A stretch of DNA of 64,000 nucleotides, taken from assembly GCF_000969985.1 (NCBI RefSeq), contig NZ_CP009526.1, positions 4,092,001 through 4,156,000 of the forward strand, written 5' to 3'. Below are positions 8,867 to 18,738 of the stretch, one piece after another (positions within the stretch are counted from its first letter, which is position 1; each line of letters begins with the position of its first letter). This DNA is from Methanosarcina barkeri str. Wiesmoor. GTDB taxonomy: Archaea > Halobacteriota > Methanosarcinia > Methanosarcinales > Methanosarcinaceae. The notes beneath the pieces are model-generated. The model did not search any database. It was not told the DNA's origin and saw nothing but the letters and a program-made list of their open reading frames with translations. Made by a program: the position numbers and the translations under genes.

Positions 8867-10969
8867 ATGACTGAAATAGAAAGCAAGTGGGATGAAAAGC
8901 TAAAGAGGTTTTTTAAAGATTACTACTGGAATGAAATCCTCCAGCTTGCAAACGAGTATCCGGACCAGCGAAGCCTTAGCGTTGATTTTACGGATATAGA
9001 GAAGTTTGACAGAGAGCTTTCAAAAGAGTTTCTTGACCATCCAGAAGAACTTATAAAGGCTGCCGCAGCTGCCCTGAAAGAAATTGACCTTCCTGTAGAA
9101 AAAAGCCTGGAAGAGGCTCACGTAAGGGTAGTAAGAATCCCAAACAGAGTACCTATAAGAGAATTAAGAAGCAAGCACCTCTCGCGCTTTATTGCAATCG
9201 AGGGTATGATAAGGAAAGCAACTGAAGTGAGACCAAGAATTACTAAAGCTGCTTTTGAGTGCCTCAGGTGCGGATATCTGACTTTTGTAGACCAAAATAG
9301 TTTCAAATTCGAGGAGCCCTTTGCAGGTTGTGAAGGCGAGAATTGCGGAAAGAAAGGGCCCTTTAAGATAAGGATAGAAGATTCCACTTTTATCGATGCG
9401 CAGAAACTGCAGATCCAGGAATCACCTGAAAACCTGAAAGGAGGTTCCCAGCCCCAGAGTCTTGAGGTGGACTCCGAAGATGACCTGACAGGAAGTGTTA
9501 CCCCCGGAGATAGGGTTATAATTAACGGAATCCTGAAATCTAGACAGCGCACTCTGAAAGATGGGAAATCTACCTTTTATGACCTTGTTTTAGAAGCAAA
9601 TTCCATAGAGCACCTGGATAAGGATTATGACGAACTCGAAATAACTGCTGAAGATGAAGAAGAGATCCTTGAACTTTCCCGTGATCCTGAAATTTACGGC
9701 AAAATTGTTAGTTCTGTTGCGCCTTCTATCTATGGATACGAGGACATAAAAGAAGCTCTTGTCCTTCAACTTTTTTCTGGAGTTGTGAAAAACCTTCCTG
9801 ATGGTTCCAGAATAAGGGGCGATATACATATTATGCTTGTAGGAGACCCTGGAATTGCAAAATCCCAGCTCCTGCGCTATGTTGTCAAACTCTCCCCGAG
9901 AGGCGTTTTTACTTCAGGGAGAAGTGCGTCAGCAAGCGGTTTGACTGCAGCTGCTGTAAAAGACGAACTCAACGACGGTAGATGGACAATCGAAGGCGGT
10001 GCCCTTGTCATGGCTGATATGGGGATTGCTGCGGTTGACGAAATGGACAAAATGAAAACCGAGGATAAAAGTGCCCTGCACGAGGCAATGGAGCAGCAGA
10101 CGATAAGTATTGCCAAAGCGGGAATTATTGCTACGCTTAAATCCCGCTGTGCCCTTCTGGGAGCTGCAAATCCGAAATACGGGCGTTTTGACCGTTATGA
10201 AGGCCTTGCAGAGCAGATAAGTATGCCGCCCGCACTGCTTTCCCGTTTTGACCTTATCTTTGTTTTGCTTGATACTCCTGACCATAACTTGGACACTAAA
10301 ATTGCAAACCATATTCTGCAGTCTCATTATGCAGGAGAACTCTTTGAGCAGAAGGAAAAACTTCCTGGATCACAGATTAAGGAAGATTTTGTCGAAGCCG
10401 AAATGGAAGTTATCGAGCCTGTCATTCAGCCTGAAATCATGCGAAAATACGTTGCATATGCCCGGAAAAACGTGTTTCCCGTAATGGAGGAGGATGCAAG
10501 AGCTCATCTCATAAATTTCTACACAGATCTCCGAAAAACTGGAGAGAGCAAAAACACCCCTGTGCCCGTAACTGCGAGGCAGCTTGAAGCACTTGTCCGT
10601 CTCTCGGAAGCAAGTGCAAGAGTCCGCCTGAGCAATACGGTCACGCTTGAAGATGCAAAAAGAACTATCAAAATAATGATGAATTGCCTGAAAAACGTAG
10701 GTGTTGACCCCGAAACCGGAGCCCTTGATGCAGATATACTTGCATCGGGCACAAGCATGAGCCAGAGAAATAAAATAAAAATCCTGAGAGATATAATAAA
10801 GAAGGTAAGTGAGAAGCATCCGGGAGCTAAAGCTCCTCTCGAAGAGGTTTATGCTATAGCTGAAAACGAACACGGAATAGATAAAATTCATGCTGAAGAG
10901 AACATTAAGAAAATGAAGCAAAGAGGAGACCTTCTTTCTCCAGATCAGAACCATATAAGGCTTGTTTAA
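8867..10969 (+). CDS. mcm: MCM replicative helicase
   Basis: A full-length 700-residue MCM, the hexameric 3'-5' DNA helicase of archaeal replication. The N-terminal OB domain carries a zinc site with CLRCG near residue 132 and CEGENCGKKG. The AAA+ core has Walker A GDPGIAKSQLL near residue 325, Walker B (AAVDEMDKM) near 390 and the arginine-finger region SRFDLIFVLLD near 458. A C-terminal winged-helix domain ends in HIRLV. The gene is separate from the other replication genes of the window (rfcS, priS, gins). Its stop codon lies inside the first unit of a tandem repeat that copies the last bases of the gene. Confidence 0.97.
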   Translation: MTEIESKWDEKLKRFFKDYYWNEILQLANEYPDQRSLSVDFTDIEKFDRELSKEFLDHPEELIKAAAAALKEIDLPVEKSLEEAHVRVVRIPNRVPIRELRSKHLSRFIAIEGMIRKATEVRPRITKAAFECLRCGYLTFVDQNSFKFEEPFAGCEGENCGKKGPFKIRIEDSTFIDAQKLQIQESPENLKGGSQPQSLEVDSEDDLTGSVTPGDRVIINGILKSRQRTLKDGKSTFYDLVLEANSIEHLDKDYDELEITAEDEEEILELSRDPEIYGKIVSSVAPSIYGYEDIKEALVLQLFSGVVKNLPDGSRIRGDIHIMLVGDPGIAKSQLLRYVVKLSPRGVFTSGRSASASGLTAAAVKDELNDGRWTIEGGALVMADMGIAAVDEMDKMKTEDKSALHEAMEQQTISIAKAGIIATLKSRCALLGAANPKYGRFDRYEGLAEQISMPPALLSRFDLIFVLLDTPDHNLDTKIANHILQSHYAGELFEQKEKLPGSQIKEDFVEAEMEVIEPVIQPEIMRKYVAYARKNVFPVMEEDARAHLINFYTDLRKTGESKNTPVPVTARQLEALVRLSEASARVRLSNTVTLEDAKRTIKIMMNCLKNVGVDPETGALDADILASGTSMSQRNKIKILRDIIKKVSEKHPGAKAPLEEVYAIAENEHGIDKIHAEENIKKMKQRGDLLSPDQNHIRLV

Positions 10970-11100
10970 GTTTAAGGTTTGTTTAAGTTTAAAACTTGTT
11001 TAAGTTTAAGTTGTTTAAGTTTAAGTTGTTTAAGTTTAAGGTTTGTTTAAGTTTAAGTTGTTTAAGTTTAAGACTTGTTTAAGTTTAAGACTTGTTTAAG
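10955..11100. repeat. Tandem repeat derived from the end of mcm
   Basis: The last codons of mcm (CTT GTT TAA) and the following GTTTAAG are repeated about eight times as variants of gacttgtttaagtttaa. The gene end itself is unit one, so the array most likely grew by slippage from the 3' end of the gene. No coding capacity. Confidence 0.85.
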
Positions 11101-11249
11101 CTGAAATGGAGCAACATGCTGAAAGTTCCAGGATCTGTATTTCAGATTCCTTGGAAAGCAAAAAAGCCTACGTAACACCGACATAGCAATTATATGAGGA
11201 CGGTTAAGCTGTAAATACTAAAAGGGCAATATTATTTAAAAGGGAGAGT

Positions 11250-11540
11250 ATGTATATAAAAATCTATAAAAATGGGGAGCATGTGCTTGTTGCGGCCTGC
11301 GATAAGGAAGTGCTCGGAAAGACCCTGAAACACGGCAATACAGTAGTGGAGATCAGCAGGGCCTTTTATGAAGGAGAACACGTTTCCGAAGAAAAATTCA
11401 AGAAAGCCCTTGAAGAAGCCACGACTGCAAATCTCTTTGGAGAAAAAACAATCAAGTTTGGTATAAAATGCGGGTTGATCGATCCAGATTCAGTAATAAT
11501 AATTGATGGCGTACCTCACGCCCAGATCTTCAGGGTTTAA
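11250..11540 (+). CDS. DUF424 family small archaeal protein
   Basis: A 96-residue protein of the archaeal DUF424 family, with the typical start MYIKIYKNGEHVLVAACDKE and the closing VIIIDGVPHAQIFRV. Family members are small, soluble and widely conserved in Euryarchaeota; their function is not established. A GGGAG ribosome binding site precedes the ATG. It lies upstream of two coiled-coil genes on the same strand and may share their transcript, though a 120-base gap leaves room for a separate promoter. Confidence 0.82.
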   Translation: MYIKIYKNGEHVLVAACDKEVLGKTLKHGNTVVEISRAFYEGEHVSEEKFKKALEEATTANLFGEKTIKFGIKCGLIDPDSVIIIDGVPHAQIFRV

Positions 11541-11663
11541 CCCATTTGCTGAATTAATCCCTTGAAAGGCTGAGTCAGCGAAAGCCAAACCACTGGTTTT
11601 CAGGGCTGATTATATACCGGAATAGACAACATACGTATAAAATAAAATGCAGATTGTGATACA

Positions 11664-12287
11664 GTGACTGAGAACATTGACGAAGCCGGAATCAGAGTGC
11701 TGACAGAAGAGGAGCTGATCTCCACAGTTGTGGAAAAACACAGACGGTTTCTGGAAGAATATAAAAAAGAATTTGGAGAACTGGACAGCAGGCTGAGCCA
11801 GGTCGAAGAAAATGTAAAAAATACAAAGAATTTCAGAATCCAGATGGAGGAGAGAAAAGAAGTCCTCAAGGAGAAACGCCAGCAGTTTTACCATCAGACC
11901 GAAGCACTCCTTGAAAAAGAAATCTTTTCTAAGCTGGACCTGATTACTGCAAACAAACTCAAAGAAGAGTTTAAGAAACTAAAAGGGCAGATTGAACCCG
12001 AAGAGGAGCAGAGACTTAAAGACTCACTTATAGAAAACCTGCGTGAAACCATTCTGGCAGCCGGACCTGGAGAAAATGTTCTCCTGCAAGCAGATGCCAG
12101 AATGGAAGAAGCCAGGAATTCAAATATTGAATTAAAAGAAATAATAAAGTCTGAAAAACAGCTTGCAGAGGATGACGGCAACAAAAGTGAAGATATTTCA
12201 AAAAGCAAATCCCAGCATAAATGGCTCAGTACCAAAATAAAGAACCACGAAGAAGCCCTGAATTACTGGGAAAAGTTGAAAGTATAA
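11664..12287 (+). CDS. Uncharacterised coiled-coil protein
   Basis: A 207-residue, highly charged helical protein starting with GTG at 11664 (MTENIDEAGIRVLTEEEL). Long heptad stretches rich in Glu, Lys and Leu predict coiled coil over most of the length; no catalytic motif is visible. The following gene, 30 bases downstream, is another coiled-coil protein, so the two may form a complex. I do not recognise a family with confidence. Similar coiled-coil proteins have sometimes carried phosphoserine phosphatase labels in methanogen annotations, which nothing here supports. Confidence 0.75.
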   Translation: MTENIDEAGIRVLTEEELISTVVEKHRRFLEEYKKEFGELDSRLSQVEENVKNTKNFRIQMEERKEVLKEKRQQFYHQTEALLEKEIFSKLDLITANKLKEEFKKLKGQIEPEEEQRLKDSLIENLRETILAAGPGENVLLQADARMEEARNSNIELKEIIKSEKQLAEDDGNKSEDISKSKSQHKWLSTKIKNHEEALNYWEKLKV

Positions 12288-12318
12288 CCCTTTTTCGAAA
12301 ACACATGGGTGATAGTAC

Positions 12319-13278
12319 ATGACCAACGACGTTTCAAGCACAGAAATTGCAACGGCCGACCTTTCAAACCTTAACGAACGGGAGCTGAAGGGCAAGGTTA
12401 ACGAGCTCAGGAGCAAGATAGAGAAAAGCGAAAGGCAGTTGGCATCGATTTTTAAGGAACTGAAGATTAACAGGACCGATATCGACGAGCTGAAAGAAAA
12501 GAGAGACTCTCTGAACCATCAGGTTAAGGAAAGGGTTGCAAAAGCACAGGAACTAAGAGACAAGCGGGATGAGATTAACAAAGAAATCAGGGAGTACAAG
12601 GGAAAAAGAAGTGATGTAAACTCAAAGACGCAAGAACTGTTTTCAGGAATTGCTGGACTCAAGGAACAGCGAGATAAATACAATAAATGTTCCCACGGAA
12701 GTGTGGAATCCCTCACAAAAGCTTATGAAGCCGAACTTGATGCTTTTTTTAATAAAGAGCTGCCTCTTGCAGTGGAAATAAAAATTTTCCAGAAACTGAA
12801 TGACCTCAATAAACGCTTGCAAGCTGCAAAAAAGGCAAATGCACTGCATACACAAATCCAGGAAAGTTATAAAGAGTCAAAAGGAATCCATAAGAGAGGA
12901 GATGAACTCCATGAAAAGATCCAGGCCCTCTCAGACGAATCTCAAACCTGCCACCTAGAAATGCTCGAAAATTTTAAGTCTGCAGACGAAATCCGAAAAG
13001 AAGCAAATACATATCATGCCCAGCTTACGGATAAAATCACAAACATAAACTCAATTAAAGAAAAAATTGATCCGCTTAAGACCAGCATTGCTAATAACCG
13101 GAAGGAACTTTCCTCATATCTGGACAGGTTAAAAGACCTGCAGCTTACGAAAGAAGAGCATAAAGTAAACCAAAAACACAGCGACGCCCGCGAAAAACTT
13201 CAGAAAAATGCTCGTATGAGCCTTGAAGATCTTAAGCTCCTTATCGAGAAAGGGGACGTTAAATTCTCCAATGAGTAA
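12319..13278 (+). CDS. Archaeal coiled-coil protein (COG1340-like)
   Basis: A 319-residue protein that is almost entirely coiled coil, with heptads from about residue 20 to 300 and a short break around KYNKCSHGSVESLTKAYEAEL. This layout matches the uncharacterised archaeal coiled-coil family COG1340. There are no transmembrane segments and no ATPase motif, so it is not an SMC or Rad50. The upstream neighbour (11664-12287) is also coiled coil and only 30 bases away, which suggests a joint structural or scaffolding role. Function unknown. Confidence 0.78.
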   Translation: MTNDVSSTEIATADLSNLNERELKGKVNELRSKIEKSERQLASIFKELKINRTDIDELKEKRDSLNHQVKERVAKAQELRDKRDEINKEIREYKGKRSDVNSKTQELFSGIAGLKEQRDKYNKCSHGSVESLTKAYEAELDAFFNKELPLAVEIKIFQKLNDLNKRLQAAKKANALHTQIQESYKESKGIHKRGDELHEKIQALSDESQTCHLEMLENFKSADEIRKEANTYHAQLTDKITNINSIKEKIDPLKTSIANNRKELSSYLDRLKDLQLTKEEHKVNQKHSDAREKLQKNARMSLEDLKLLIEKGDVKFSNE

Positions 13279-13761
13279 GAACTGGGGAAACTAGGAAGCC
13301 AATGACAAAAAACAGTCTCAATGAAAATGTCCCAGGTTTATTCCTATAAATGGGTTTAAATGGGTTTTCTTTTTATTATCGAGCCTATCCCAAAACTTAT
13401 TTTATTCTAAATCATCATGAGTTTTCGGGATTATTTTAGTGATTAGGTATTCAATTGATTGTTCCAAATACGAGATTCAACAAATCAAATTCTGAGTTTC
13501 GGGATAGGCTTATCTATTAAAATGACTTTCTATTTACGTTATCAAAATAATTTTATTTTAGGTTATTTTATTTTAGGTTGTTTTATATTAATATATTTTA
13601 TATTAGTGTATTTTATATTATTTATATTGTTTTATATTAATATATTTCATATTATTTATGTTATTTTATATTAAAATATTTCATATTATTTATATTAGTA
13701 CTTGATTAAAACCTTTTGTTACCCCATTTAAATCGATTATTTTATTGTATCGTTAAAACTT
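13279..13761. other. Convergent-gene gap with A+T-rich repeats
   Basis: Between convergent genes. The stretch 13550-13700 is a low-complexity array of ttttatatta-like units, and the small frame through it is not a believable gene. The phrase atcccaaaacttattttatt near 13388 and gagtttcgggataggctta near 13493 form loosely complementary arms, possibly a remnant of a small inverted-repeat element. Confidence 0.5.
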
Positions 13762-14442
13762 TTATTTTTTCTTTCCTTTTCCTGCAAATAAACCTGTCAC
13801 CAGAAGCACGGCCCCTAACCCAAGGAGGAAGAGAGGCATATCAAAGCCCTCAGCTTGAGTTTCCAGTTTAGGGTCTGCGGAAGAGGAAGTATTATTTGAA
13901 GCATTGTCAAAAGATTCGTTTGTCATTTGAGGCACAGGAAGCCGGGGATCAAGATACTGGTATACAGGTGAAAATTTCACAAGTACTCCGTCAGCTCCTT
14001 CGTATATCGTATCTACGGTAAGGTTAAGAATTTCAGTAGAGTTATTAGAATACACAAACTGAGAGCCTTCAGTAACTATGCAATCCTGAAGGGAAACTCC
14101 ATTTCTGCTAAGTTCAATCCAGATTCTTTTGCCTTCGGTATCCGTGCCTTTTATATAAAGCTGATAATTCTGTAAAAAATTATGGGAATAGCCCGACCTG
14201 ATATAAATTTCCTCTCCATTAATAGCAATAACAGAAAGGCTGTCTTTATCGGCAGAAATAATGGAAAGCTTTTCTTTATCGGCAGAAATAATGGAAAGCT
14301 TTTCTTTATCGGCAGCAGCTAAAGCAGGGGATATCGAGTAAAAGACTGAGAAGCATAAGAAGATAAGGAGGAAAAAGAAAAATACAGAAACAAGATTTAC
14401 CTCCTTAATTTCCTTTCTTCTTTGTTTATCTGGAACGAGCAT
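13762..14442 (-). CDS. Secreted, membrane-anchored surface protein with one S-layer-type domain
   Basis: A 226-residue exported protein. A basic N-region and a long hydrophobic core (VFFFFLLIFLCF) form the signal sequence. A threefold repeat of ADKEKLSIIS follows, then a domain resembling half of the Methanosarcina S-layer duplication domain (NGEEIYIRSGYSHNF, YQLYIKGTDTEGKRIWIELS, RNGVSLQD). A Ser/Asn-rich spacer and a C-terminal membrane anchor (MPLFLLGLGAVLLVTGLF) with a GKGKKK tail complete it. The ATG at 14442 lies inside the end of birA; a later start is possible. It is related to the large S-layer protein at 27957-30191. Confidence 0.75.
   Translation of the reverse strand: MLVPDKQRRKEIKEVNLVSVFFFFLLIFLCFSVFYSISPALAAADKEKLSIISADKEKLSIISADKDSLSVIAINGEEIYIRSGYSHNFLQNYQLYIKGTDTEGKRIWIELSRNGVSLQDCIVTEGSQFVYSNNSTEILNLTVDTIYEGADGVLVKFSPVYQYLDPRLPVPQMTNESFDNASNNTSSSADPKLETQAEGFDMPLFLLGLGAVLLVTGLFAGKGKKK
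14223..14315 (-). repeat. 30-bp in-frame tandem repeat in surface protein gene
   Basis: A 30-bp unit encoding ADKEKLSIIS occurs twice in exact form and a third time with changes (ADKDSLSVIA). It is directly behind the signal peptide and can expand or shrink without changing the frame. Confidence 0.85.
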
Positions 14443-15406
14443 AAATGCATCTGCCTGCAATAATTTCTTCTTTAGTATCGTCGGCTTTTTTTATTACAAG
14501 GGCTCCATCTGGGGTTACTCCTACAGCTTTGCCTTCTATAATTCGCGAAGGCGTCGTGACTTTTACCTCTCTTCCAATGGTATCGGAAAGAGCAAGCCAG
14601 TCATTGAGAATATGCGAGAAAGGCTGGGTCTTGAAGAGTATATACTGCTGTTCAAGCTCAAAAAGGAAATCTTGCAGGAACGAAACCCTTTTTATATGCC
14701 TTCCAAGCTCGGCTTTCAAAGTTGTGGAGCCTGCACGGAAAGATTCAGGGATATCCTTCAAATCCATATTTACATTAATCCCTATTCCCAGCACAACATA
14801 ATCTACCTTATCCACTTCAGCCTTCGCCTCGGTAAGAATTCCGCAAACCTTTTTTCCATTAATTCGGACATCATTTGGCCATTTAATGCGAGCATCAAGG
14901 TCCATATTGCGAATAACGTTTGCAACTGCAAGCCCTGCAACCAGGGTAAGCCTTGAAGCATGCCTCAGAGGAATTCCGGGTTTCAGGATTACAGACATCC
15001 AGATTCCGCCATGAGGAGAAATCCATTCCCTGCCCAACCGGCCCCGGCCTCCTTTCTGCACTTCAGCAATTACAAGCGTGCCTTCTTCTTCCGATGCCGC
15101 AATTTCTTTTGCAATACTGTTTGTAGAAGTTACCTCTTCGAAATAGTGGATTTCTTTCCCTAGAAGAGTTGTTTTGAGCCCCATCTGAATTTCTTCAGGA
15201 TACAGGAGCTGGGGCACGGATTTCAGGACATATCCCCTCTTCGGAGATGATTCTATCTCATAACCATCAGCCTGAAGGGACTTGATATACTTCCAGACCA
15301 TTGTCCTGGAGATCCCTAGCTTGAGCCCCAATTCCTCGCCGGAAACAGGACTTTTCTGTGCATCTTTAAGTGCCTTGATAATTCGAGATCTTTTATCTCC
15401 CATCAT
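14426..15406 (-). CDS. birA: Bifunctional biotin-protein ligase / biotin repressor BirA
   Basis: A 326-residue BirA. The N-terminal winged helix-turn-helix (about residues 5-62, GEELGLKLGISRTMVWKYIKSL) is followed by the ligase domain with the biotinyl-AMP loop GRGRLGREW. The sequence IKWPNDVRINGKKVCGIL and a C-terminal SH3-like domain complete it. The ligase attaches biotin to the lysine of pyruvate carboxylase PycB, encoded two genes upstream, and the helix-turn-helix may let it repress transcription. A TATA-like AAAAAATATATACGG lies about 30 bases upstream of the start on the minus strand, so birA may also be transcribed on its own. Confidence 0.95.
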   Translation of the reverse strand: MMGDKRSRIIKALKDAQKSPVSGEELGLKLGISRTMVWKYIKSLQADGYEIESSPKRGYVLKSVPQLLYPEEIQMGLKTTLLGKEIHYFEEVTSTNSIAKEIAASEEEGTLVIAEVQKGGRGRLGREWISPHGGIWMSVILKPGIPLRHASRLTLVAGLAVANVIRNMDLDARIKWPNDVRINGKKVCGILTEAKAEVDKVDYVVLGIGINVNMDLKDIPESFRAGSTTLKAELGRHIKRVSFLQDFLFELEQQYILFKTQPFSHILNDWLALSDTIGREVKVTTPSRIIEGKAVGVTPDGALVIKKADDTKEEIIAGRCIYARSR

Positions 15407-15513
15407 CGTACCCCATACAAATGTATGCGTTCAACCGTATATATTTTTTTAGCTTAAATTGTTTCATATCGAACTGACCTGAATCCTATTCCTGTTTCTC
15501 AGGAGGACACATG

Positions 15514-16995
15514 TCACCGCTGTGTTTTCTGGGCCATGCTCACATAGGCATGCACGGCAGCCGTAATGGCCGCAACTTTCTTGTCTTTTGCTTCAAGAGC
15601 AGAAGCCAGAGTAGCCCCTTTTTCAGCATCTGCTTTGACAACCTCTTCAACGGCTTCCATAATATTATTATCTTCGATAAAAGCCGTTGTCAGGTCGCCC
15701 CTGCGGAAGACTGGATTACGCATGACTGCTTTATGGAAGGGTATATTGGTTTTCACTCCAACAACCACATACTCGTAAAGAGCTCTTTCCATCCTGGCAA
15801 TCGCTGCATCCCTTGTCTTTGCCCAGACGCAGAGTTTCGAAATCATTGAATCGTAGTAAGGAGAAATGGTGTAACCTGTATGTACTCCGCTGTCCACCCT
15901 GACTCCAGGCCCACCTGCTGACCGATATCCCCGGATCTTTCCGGGAGAAGGAGCAAAGTCGTTTAACGGATCTTCTGCGTTGATCCTGCACTCAATAGAA
16001 TGCCCATCAATAACAATATCTTCCTGTTTAAACTCAAGCTTTTTCCCCCAGGCTATCCTGAGCTGCTCTCTTACAATATCGATACCTGTAACCATCTCAG
16101 TTATCCCATGTTCGACCTGCAAGCGAGTATTGACTTCAAGGAAATAGAAGTTGCCCTTTGAATAAAGAAACTCCACTGTCCCAGCATTTACGTAACCAAT
16201 TGTCTTTGCTACCCTGACTGCGGCTTCTCCCATCTTTGCCCTGAGTTCAGGAGTCATGATAGGTGAAGGAGCTTCCTCAATAAGCTTCTGATGCCGTCTC
16301 TGAATGGAGCATTCCCTATCTGAAAGGTAAATCGTGTTTCCATATCCATCTGCTAGAATCTGGATCTCTATGTGCCTGGGCTCCTCGACATATTTTTCAA
16401 TGAAAACCGAGGAGTCACCAAAAGCTGAACCAGCCATTTGCCTGGTAGAGCTAAGTGCAGTGGCGAATTCGTCGCTGGAATTAACTACTTTCATCCCAAT
16501 TCCGCCGCCACCTGCCGAGGCTTTAATCAAAACAGGATAGCCGATCTCTTCTGCAATTTTTACAGCCTCGACCGGATCCTCAACTGCGTCTTTCGTCCCA
16601 GGCACAACAGGAACACCAGCCTTCACCATAAGATTTCTGGCCCTGATCTTGCTTCCCATTTCGGCAATCACATGGCTTGGAGGGCCTATGAAGACGATTC
16701 CTTCTTCCTCACAGCGTTTTGCAAAGACAGGGTTTTCGGAGAGGAAACCATAGCCCGGATGAATTGCTTCAGCTCCTGTGTTTTTTGCAACTGCAAGAAT
16801 AGCTTCCATATTCAGATAGCTCTGGCTGGAAGGGGCCGGGCCTATCAGGTAGGCTTCGTCTGCATATTTGGCAAAGAGGGCGTTTTTATCAGCTTCCGAA
16901 CAGACCGCAACCGTTGAAATCCCAAGTTCACGGCATGCACGCATAACCCTGATTGCAATCTCACCGCGGTTTGCAATGAGTACTTTTTTGAACAT
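15514..16995 (-). CDS. pycA: Pyruvate carboxylase subunit A (biotin carboxylase)
   Basis: A 493-residue ATP-grasp biotin carboxylase, starting [25 protein letters not shown]. Visible motifs are the glycine-rich ATP loop [14 protein letters not shown], the [17 protein letters not shown] segment, [18 protein letters not shown] and [17 protein letters not shown]. It carboxylates the biotin carried on PycB, using ATP and bicarbonate; together they make oxaloacetate from pyruvate, which methanogens use for the incomplete TCA pathway. I start at the second ATG (16995), which gives the conserved N-terminus behind a GGTGG ribosome binding site. It is the middle gene of pycB-pycA-birA. Confidence 0.96.
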   Translation of the reverse strand: MFKKVLIANRGEIAIRVMRACRELGISTVAVCSEADKNALFAKYADEAYLIGPAPSSQSYLNMEAILAVAKNTGAEAIHPGYGFLSENPVFAKRCEEEGIVFIGPPSHVIAEMGSKIRARNLMVKAGVPVVPGTKDAVEDPVEAVKIAEEIGYPVLIKASAGGGGIGMKVVNSSDEFATALSSTRQMAGSAFGDSSVFIEKYVEEPRHIEIQILADGYGNTIYLSDRECSIQRRHQKLIEEAPSPIMTPELRAKMGEAAVRVAKTIGYVNAGTVEFLYSKGNFYFLEVNTRLQVEHGITEMVTGIDIVREQLRIAWGKKLEFKQEDIVIDGHSIECRINAEDPLNDFAPSPGKIRGYRSAGGPGVRVDSGVHTGYTISPYYDSMISKLCVWAKTRDAAIARMERALYEYVVVGVKTNIPFHKAVMRNPVFRRGDLTTAFIEDNNIMEAVEEVVKADAEKGATLASALEAKDKKVAAITAAVHAYVSMAQKTQR

Positions 16996-17016
16996 GATGC
17001 CTTCCACCTCACTAGA

Positions 17017-18738
17017 TTATTCGATTGACATGATTATGTCACCAGGGGATACAGTGTCCCCTTCGGAAACAAAAATCTCTCTTACAACACCTGAATGAGA
17101 AGCATGAACAGCATTTTCCATTTTCATAGCTTCGATGACAGCGATTGTATCGCCTTCTGCAACAGTATCTTCAACCTTGACCTTAAGAGAGAGAACCATG
17201 CCCTGCATTGAGACACACACAGCTCCTTTTACAGATTTAGCACTTGATTTTTTGGGAGAAGCCTCAGATATGGAAACTTCCCCACCAAGAGGTTCAATCC
17301 TGACCTCATAGATTTCTTCGTCTACTTCGACCTTGAAATGAGTTGGAACTTTGTGTTCCTGCTGCACTTCAGGGACAGGGGCAACTACTGCAAGAGATTC
17401 TTCTTCCATTTCTCCTTTCAGGAACTTTGGAGCAATAGCCGGATAGAGGATATAGGTAAGTATGTCTTCTTCAGATTTAGCAATACCCATTTCCTCGGCT
17501 TCCTTTTTCCTTTTCTCATATTCAGGCTTAAGAAGATCGGCAGGACGGCAGTGAATAGGTTCTTCATCCCCGATTATCTTACCTATTATTTCCGGGCTTA
17601 TAGGAGCAGGAGGGCGCCCGTAAAGGCCGCGCACATAATCCTTCACCTCTTTGGGAATAACTTTATAGCGTTCACCCATTAGAACGTTAAGAACCGCCTG
17701 GGTGCCCACAATCTGGCTTGTAGGGGTGACAAGAGGCGGATATCCAAGCTCCTCTCTAACCCTGGGCATTTCACCAAGTACAGTATCATACTTGTCAAGA
17801 GCGTTCTGTTCTTTTAGTTGGGATACAAGGTTAGAGAGCATTCCACCCGGGATCTGGTAGATGAGCACGTTAGTATCGATCTGTTCGGAAATAGGGTCAA
17901 GTATGCCCCGGTATTTCTCTTTCAACATTTTGAAATATTTAACCACTCCTTCAAAAGCATTCAGGTCCAGCCCGGTATCGTAAGGAGTGTCTTTGAGGGC
18001 GGCTATGACTGTTTCAGTCGGAGGCTGAGAAGTTCCCCAGGCCAGGGGAGAAAGTGCAGTGTCTAGAATATCGACCCCTGCTTCACAGGCTGCCATATAG
18101 CTCATTGGAGCCATTCCAGAAGTGCAGTGGCAGTGCAGAGAAATCGGAATGGAGATTTCTTTTTTCATGGCACTGATTATACGTGTGGCATCATTTGGAG
18201 AAAGAAGACCTGCCATATCTTTGATACAGATGGAATCGCACTCCAGTTCTTCAAGCTGTTTTGCAAGTTCAACGTATTTCTCAACGGTATGTACCGGACT
18301 TATAGTGTAGCAAACCGTACCCTGTACGTGCGCACCAAGACCTTTTGCCACTTTGATAGAGAATTCCATGTTCCGGACATCATTAACAGCATCAAAAATC
18401 CGGAAAATGTCAATTCCGTTTTGGTAAGACTTAGTAACGAATTTCTCAACCACATCATCCGAATAGTGCCTGTAACCTACAAGGTTCTGGCCCCTTAGCA
18501 ACATCTGAGCGTAGGTGTCTTTCATTTCTTTTTTGATATCCCTCAGGCGCTGCCAGGGATCTTCATTAAGGTAGCGGATACAGCTGTCAAAGGTGGCACC
18601 TCCCCACATTTCAAGGGAAAAATACCCTATCTGGTCCAGTTGTTCAACCACTTCGAGCATATCTCTTGTCCGCATTCTGGTTGCCAGTAGAGATTGATGT
18701 GCATCCCGGAGGATGGTTTCGGTAATTTTTACACTCAT
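17017..18738 (-). CDS. pycB: Pyruvate carboxylase subunit B (carboxyltransferase plus biotin carrier)
   Basis: A 573-residue protein that starts with the carboxyltransferase TIM barrel. This shows ETILRDAHQSLLATRMRT at the N-terminus, SICIKDMAGLL and the metal-binding HCHCTSG. It ends with a biotinyl domain whose acceptor lysine is in EAMKMENAVHAS. It transfers CO2 from biotin to pyruvate. The subunit split (PycA with biotin carboxylase, PycB with transferase and carrier) is the archaeal type and matches the characterised M. barkeri enzyme. GAGGT stands before the ATG. First gene of the operon; a TATA-like TTATATAC about 260 bases upstream would leave a long leader. Confidence 0.96.
   Translation of the reverse strand: MSVKITETILRDAHQSLLATRMRTRDMLEVVEQLDQIGYFSLEMWGGATFDSCIRYLNEDPWQRLRDIKKEMKDTYAQMLLRGQNLVGYRHYSDDVVEKFVTKSYQNGIDIFRIFDAVNDVRNMEFSIKVAKGLGAHVQGTVCYTISPVHTVEKYVELAKQLEELECDSICIKDMAGLLSPNDATRIISAMKKEISIPISLHCHCTSGMAPMSYMAACEAGVDILDTALSPLAWGTSQPPTETVIAALKDTPYDTGLDLNAFEGVVKYFKMLKEKYRGILDPISEQIDTNVLIYQIPGGMLSNLVSQLKEQNALDKYDTVLGEMPRVREELGYPPLVTPTSQIVGTQAVLNVLMGERYKVIPKEVKDYVRGLYGRPPAPISPEIIGKIIGDEEPIHCRPADLLKPEYEKRKKEAEEMGIAKSEEDILTYILYPAIAPKFLKGEMEEESLAVVAPVPEVQQEHKVPTHFKVEVDEEIYEVRIEPLGGEVSISEASPKKSSAKSVKGAVCVSMQGMVLSLKVKVEDTVAEGDTIAVIEAMKMENAVHASHSGVVREIFVSEGDTVSPGDIIMSIE

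Noticed and set aside
13459-13674. 71-codon frame with repeated YFIL-type residues
   Set aside because: It arises from a low-complexity ttttatatta array and has no ribosome binding site.
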